Source: Straminergon stramineum (lineage: Eukaryota; Streptophyta; Bryopsida; Hypnales; Calliergonaceae). Taken from it: a DNA stretch of 64,000 nt. This document shows, one piece after another, positions 59,648-64,000 of this stretch. Both the position numbers and the translations under genes were made by a program. The notes beneath the pieces are model-generated. The model was not told where the DNA came from. It did not search any database and worked only from the letters and a program-made list of their open reading frames with translations. Numbering within the stretch: the stretch's first letter is position 1; each line of letters starts with the position of its first letter. The stretch covers positions 21,246,906-21,310,905 of the forward strand of contig OY987264.1 in NCBI GenBank assembly GCA_963920665.1, in the 5' to 3' direction.

Positions 59648-60603
59648 GTTTGACCTCCAATGAATATTTTTGTCTTTTTCAAGTAGATGATGTCACATAG
59701 TTCCAAAAGGGATGATTTCTACGGTCATTAGTTTGTCCTTTCAGGGTTAATCCTAGAAAGATCTTTGGACACTAAGTGTCTAGTGGATGACTTCAACGGG
59801 AAATGTAGGATGGAAAAAAAATTTCATCCAATTTATTTATTTGGAAGGTACTTGGGTACATTTTCAGTAAATTGTATTGCAAAGTCCCTCATTATGGTGT
59901 TATTGACTTTTCTAAAGAAGAAGATGTTAAAATAACAAATCACGCTTGTAGTGTATTTTGACCATTCCTTGCTATTTTTTCTTGATGTGAATTTGAGCCA
60001 TAAAAATGATATTATTTGAATTTGAATAGAACTAATGAAATGAAATTTATCAAGTGCAAGTTTTGTACTAATTAGAAATTTTGAAAAATTCATAAATTTC
60101 CATACTTTATAACAATTTGAACTGTAAATTTTTTCCTATGGTTCAACTCAATGAATAAAATGCGGATATCATGTTTGAATCATGATCGCTCTTATGTGAC
60201 CAAGGGGGACCACCCTCTAAGCCTAAGTATTCCTCAGTGACCAATAGCATACAAGTACCATGGGGAAAGGTGAAAAGAACCCTAAGAAAGGGAGTGCAAT
60301 ACCTGAAATCTGATGCAAACAATCATAGTTTGCTGATTTTCTAATTTTAGAATGATGCGGTAATTTTAGTTTCTACCATGGTGTTCTACACTATTATATA
60401 CATCTATGGTGAAAATTTTAGAATTTTTGAGTATATTTTTGTACTTGATATGAATTTTCTTCATTTTTTTCTCAATAAAGTCACAGTAATTTCAATTTTT
60501 TCCGAAAAGATTTGAAATTTTTATGACTTATAGTGGACATATGATTTCATCTCTGAAAAATAAATACAAAATCTTTCATTCATATCTATTTGCAAAACGG
60601 CAG
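59648..60603. other. AT-rich stretch between transposons and gene island
   Basis: No gene was seen. A lone TTAA-MITE right end (CTTTCAGGGTTAA) lies at 59738-59750. Confidence 0.45.
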
Positions 60604-61486
60604 CTAACAAACAAAGTTTCTTCCGCCTGCAATGTCATCGGAATGAGCTGCAACAAACAAAGTTTCTTCCACCGAAAACCCCAACACAGCAACGGCATCA
60701 CGATACACAGCCGCCTTGGGCTTGTAGTCGTGGGAATTTTCGCCGCCGAAGATGGCGTCCCAGACAATTCCATTGCGACGTGCGACATCCACCATGTTGC
60801 ACACAAGACCATTCGAAACCAGCGCTACGAGGTGGCTTTCATGAATCCGCTTCAGAGCTTCTGGAACCTCCGGCCACGCATCCAGTTGATGCTAAGCCTG
60901 CAACACCCAATGGCTCATTACAACTTTACTAGGCTGAATCTCACCAATTTCGGCAAATCGGGACATATTCGAACACTGACATTCTGACAAATTTGGGCAA
61001 ATTCGGACCAATTTTCACAAATTGAATGGGAAAATTAAAGAAGGTTAGAGAAATATTTTGAAGGATGTTTGGTGTGACTGGCCAAAGACCGTATCCCGCG
61101 CTACCTACGTGAGAAAAAATCCTGAAAAATTCGCCAGCAGAGGTGGCCTCCACCGAATTCTTGAAGCCATTTCAGGGAAAAGAAAAATACACTGCCTGCA
61201 CGAGCTTCTTCTTGGTCGATGCGTCCGTGACAACTCCGAAGTCAGCCAGCACATCCTCCGAGGTCTCGGCTTCCAGTGTGTCAATGTTAAGCCATGCGCG
61301 CTCGCCGTCGCGCACAGGTTTCATTGACGACTGAATGCGCGCTTTCCAGTCTGTAGCAAACGCATCGACATCGAGGGCGTGGTTAGCCAGTAGTCGCGAT
61401 ACCTCGCGAGTGATTCCGGAGTGGTTGATCCACCAGGGTCCCAAACGTGTCGAATATAACAGCGCCGAATTTTTCTGAGTCGCCAT
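60604..61486 (-). pseudogene. HAD-superfamily (haloacid dehalogenase type II-like) hydrolase, broken
   Basis: Exon 1 (61486-61193) encodes MATQKNSA... then SGITREVSRLLANHALDVDAF and VRDGERAWLNIDTLEAE, ending TKKKLVQA at a GT donor. Exon 2 (60891-60604, acceptor CTTAG) reads HQLDAWPEVPEALKRIHESH, LVALVSNGLVCNMV, IVWDAIFGGENSHDYKPK and LFVAAHSDDIAGG. The order and spacing fit type II HAD hydrolases: motif II Ser in VSNG, motif III Lys in KPK, motif IV Asp pair. Two faults break it. The nucleophile motif I (VIFDTFGTLVD) is present, but in another frame, bracketed by a 1-base loss near 61469 and a 1-base gain near 61420. The C-terminus stops after a 19-bp duplication (60606-60624 and 60654-60672). 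It lies head to head with the GST gene, 794 bp apart. Confidence 0.8.
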
Positions 61487-62280
61487 GGCAACAGCAGTCC
61501 TAGCTATGGAGGAGATGAATCAAATTAATTGATGGATTCCGACAGAATTGCTGATCTCTGGATGTGTTCTTCAAATGCCTCACCTCTTTGTTTTGGAACA
61601 TGTACACCGTAACCTAATTGTTTGCTGTATCAATGTGGGGCGACGAAGCCGGAGAGGAAAATGCTGTTATTACTTCTGCTGAGACCAACATTTCAGTCAA
61701 AGGACTCGCGCGGCCCGACTCCATCCTGATTTGAACATCTGAAGATTCCTCTTTGTTGAATTCCAATTGACTACATCCGTAAGGACAGAGCTTTTCAGGA
61801 ACATTGCCACTCGCTCTGCAGTCTGCACCATGCATGAAGAATCTCACGCAACACAATCTGCAGGGGTTCTAGAAATGGGTGAGCAACGACGTACAGTTTT
61901 GGGTCCAAATTAAAAAATTAAAATTAAAATTAAAAAATTAGGGAGTCCATCCCAGGCTGACTCGCAGGGTCGATATTTTCTAGAAATATCCTCAACCACC
62001 GTAGCCGCCCTGCCCCACATGAATGCTACTCAGAACTTACCCCTGCAACTCACTTGCATTCAAACCACTATTGTAGAATGAGCACCTCACCTAGAACATA
62101 CATCCTCCTCTCGCAATTGCAGCTGCACTTCAGTTCCTATTCATATCCCATTGCATCTCATCGCATTAACCACATCTTTTGGCATTGCATGTCTAGGCCT
62201 GGGATCTATTTTGGAGAAATTTTTGGAGCTCGTTTCCAGAGACCTGGAACGAAGTTTGTTGTTGCGACCTTTGAGTGATC
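61487..62280. promoter_or_regulatory. Shared upstream region of HAD and GST theta genes
   Basis: The 794 bases between the two divergent start codons must hold both promoters and 5' leaders. An AT-only patch of repeated TTAAAA/ATTAAA words lies at 61908-61950. No clear TATA box could be assigned to either gene. An 80-codon minus frame (61614-61856) has no known domain and could be leader sequence. Confidence 0.45.
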
Positions 62281-64000
62281 ATGGCGGGGCACACTGGATT
62301 GAAGCTGTATGTGGATCTCTTGTCGCAACCAGCTCGAGCAGTGACTATTTTCTGCAGGTACTCGTTGAAGAGTGCTCTTGTAGTTTTTTGGATGTCCATG
62401 GATGTGTGAGTTTTCGTTGCAGTTTAGAGTTGGTGTTCGAGTTCTGTAGGAGACTGTGGTAGCTGAAGGGAATTGGAGCTGCTAGCAAGGTTGGGTGGGA
62501 TACGAAGACAGCTGTTTGAAGTGATTTCGGGGTTTGATTTTCTGAAGTTGGTTCAAATTGCAGGGTTAACAAGATTGAGGCAGAGGAGATCTATGTTGAA
62601 GTGGCGAAAGGGGAATGCCGGACTAAGGAGTTCGAAGGTAAGTGTTCACGCCACAGTTGTAAATTGCAACCGAAAATCCCCTCACGAAATTCTTTTTATT
62701 GATTGCGAAATTGAACTAGGTTTGTACGGTAAAGACTATTCAGTAGATGCTGTATTCTGCTAATTGGGGTTCTACTTGGGATTTTAGATATAAACCCAGA
62801 TTGTAAGGTTCCTACAATCGTTGACGATGGGTTCAGACTTCAAGAGAGGTACGCTTAGTTTCTAGCTCTCAAAGTTTGTTGAAATGTTAATGCGTGTACT
62901 TCCTAGAAACCCTAAAGTTGGCCCCAATTTGCACTGAAACTTGGTTTGGGGACGTTTTATGAAATTTTTCTCTGCCTCTCTTTTGCACTCACACGAGGCG
63001 ATATCTGACTGTGCTCGTGCAGCCATGCCATTCTACGGTATCTTGCAACGACACGCCATGTGGCGGACCATTGGTACCCTCAAGACCCCAAAAGGCGGGC
63101 GCTCATCGACAGCGTCCTGGATTGGCACCACTTAAATCTTCGCCGGAATGCATGTACCTTCTCACCCGTAACCCTAATTCTGGAACTGACGCTTGTTTCA
63201 TGACTAAATGGCAACTCCTTACACTGGGGCTTTCCTTCAGCCTCTAACATATTACGGAGTACATTTTTGACCAGTGTTGGGCTTGTACTCTTTGCGCTGG
63301 TTATAACATTCTTGAACATTACATACTTGAGTAATGTTGGGTTTGCACCCTTCCCATTGAGGAGCTGCCTAATTGCCTTTCGGACACAACATTGAGATCG
63401 TGCCAGTCCTTGCAAAGCCTTGCTCTTAATTATTTAGACTTTTATAGCTCCTTGGGATAGTTCCTTACGTTGATTGAAATTTGAGCCTACAATGAAAGAA
63501 AGTAAGTGGATATTATGCTTTCGAATGTTACGCTACGCACTAGAGACAAACAAATCAATTGAGTAATGTGAGAGCTAGCAATGTTAACAGTCATGTAGGC
63601 CCAAGAGTGTGCAACTTTTAGAACCATGTGGCATGTATTTCAGTACTGCAACTTTTGAACCATGATGATTCATGACTCGTGAATCAAGACGTTTGATTTC
63701 AATGCTGAAAACAACATAATAACAGAAGTGCGTCAAAGAAGGTAGATGTCACAGTATCACTGAATCTCGAACACTCTGATTCTCTTTAGTAGAAAATGGA
63801 CCTACGGTGTGAGGAAGTGATTTTCAGGGTGTTATGTCTGCAGTTACTCTTGTGGTCCACCGTGTGATTTCACTTCTGCCTGGCATTCCGAAGGGAATTT
63901 ACCCTGAGCACGACAACGCTGTCGCAGAGAAGGCCAAAATCGGACTAATTCAAGCTCTAGAATACATCGAGACTGTGCTTTTGAAGGAACCCAATCAATT
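62281..64000 (+). CDS. GSTT: Theta-class glutathione S-transferase, five exons, 3' end outside the window
   Basis: Exons: 62281-62357, 62564-62637, 62788-62848, 63023-63153 and 63844 to beyond 64000. All four introns are GT-AG and every phase joins. The protein starts MAGHTGLKLYVDLLSQPARA, where Ser15 in the SQPxRA motif is the expected theta-class catalytic Ser. It continues VNKIEAEEIYVEVAKGEC, then EFEDINPDCKVPTIVDDGF, then LQESHAILRYLATTR (the ES pair binds glutathione). After that come HVADHWYP and DSVLDWHHLNLRR, then FTLVVHRVISLLPGIPKG from the C-terminal helical domain. The last exon is set by phase: TCTGCAG before 63844 gives LRRNAF, and the distance from LRR to the GIP motif equals that in plant theta enzymes. 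About 160 residues are visible of about 240 expected. Theta GSTs are soluble, and plant ones reduce organic hydroperoxides. No stop or frameshift was seen, so the gene is probably functional. Confidence 0.93.

Noticed and set aside
62941..63247. Open frames at 62941-63135 and 63011-63247 as independent genes
   Set aside because: They cover GST exon 4 and its introns in wrong frames.
63829..64000. Separate gene starting at ATG 63834 (MSAVTLVVHR)
   Set aside because: Phase and length fit better as exon 5 of the theta GST with the acceptor at TCTGCAG before 63844.

Overview
The window is nuclear DNA from a land plant. The evidence is spliced genes with GT-AG introns, a plant-style theta-class glutathione S-transferase, and several plant transposon families: a MULE-like transposase with a SWIM zinc finger, a DUF659-type hAT, a pogo-like DDE transposase and a DUF7869 protein. 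The DNA is AT-rich and most of it is decayed, nested transposable elements. I cannot name the species. The repeat content would suit a large non-angiosperm genome, but that is inference.

Layout. From 1 to about 60 kb there is almost only transposon sequence. In order: a pogo-like transposase relic (1-1287, minus); a TTAA-flanked MITE (2747-3278); MULE copy M1 (3665-8265, minus) with a solo LTR in its intron (6557-7843, duplicated target TGAAA); LTR-like and tandem-repeat DNA (8.3-11.9 kb); element A of an unidentified family, here called family R (11.9-15.8 kb, minus), which carries a MITE; a DUF7869 relic (15.8-17.2 kb); and an hAT relic (18-22.8 kb) split by element B of family R.

These are followed by a foldback element built from 20-bp units (23.2-24.6 kb); repeat F1 (24.6-28.3 kb, minus) with a second copy of the MITE; a second LTR (28.5-29.7 kb); and MULE copy M2 (29.7-36.2 kb, minus) split by element C of family R. 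Next come unclassified DNA (36.2-39.1 kb); repeat F2 (39.1-43.2 kb, plus) with a 200-N gap; MULE copy M3 (43.2-46.2 kb, plus); truncated family R copy D (46.9-47.6 kb); hairpin-rich repeats (47.6-51.7 kb); another TTAA MITE (52.7-53.3 kb); and a complete non-autonomous MULE (57480-59647) with two further elements nested in it.

The last 4 kb is a host gene island. A HAD-type hydrolase pseudogene (60604-61486, minus) lies head to head with a theta-class glutathione S-transferase (from 62281, plus). Five consecutive exons of the latter join in phase before the window ends. It is the only gene here that looks functional.

Best leads: a hairpin kept inside the intron of all three MULE copies, with compensatory base changes; a 229-bp direct duplication flanking element C whose copies differ only by transitions; a foldback element made of 17 and 9 inverted 20-bp units; and family R itself, which has no visible LTR and encodes an unrecognised protein with an acidic tail.
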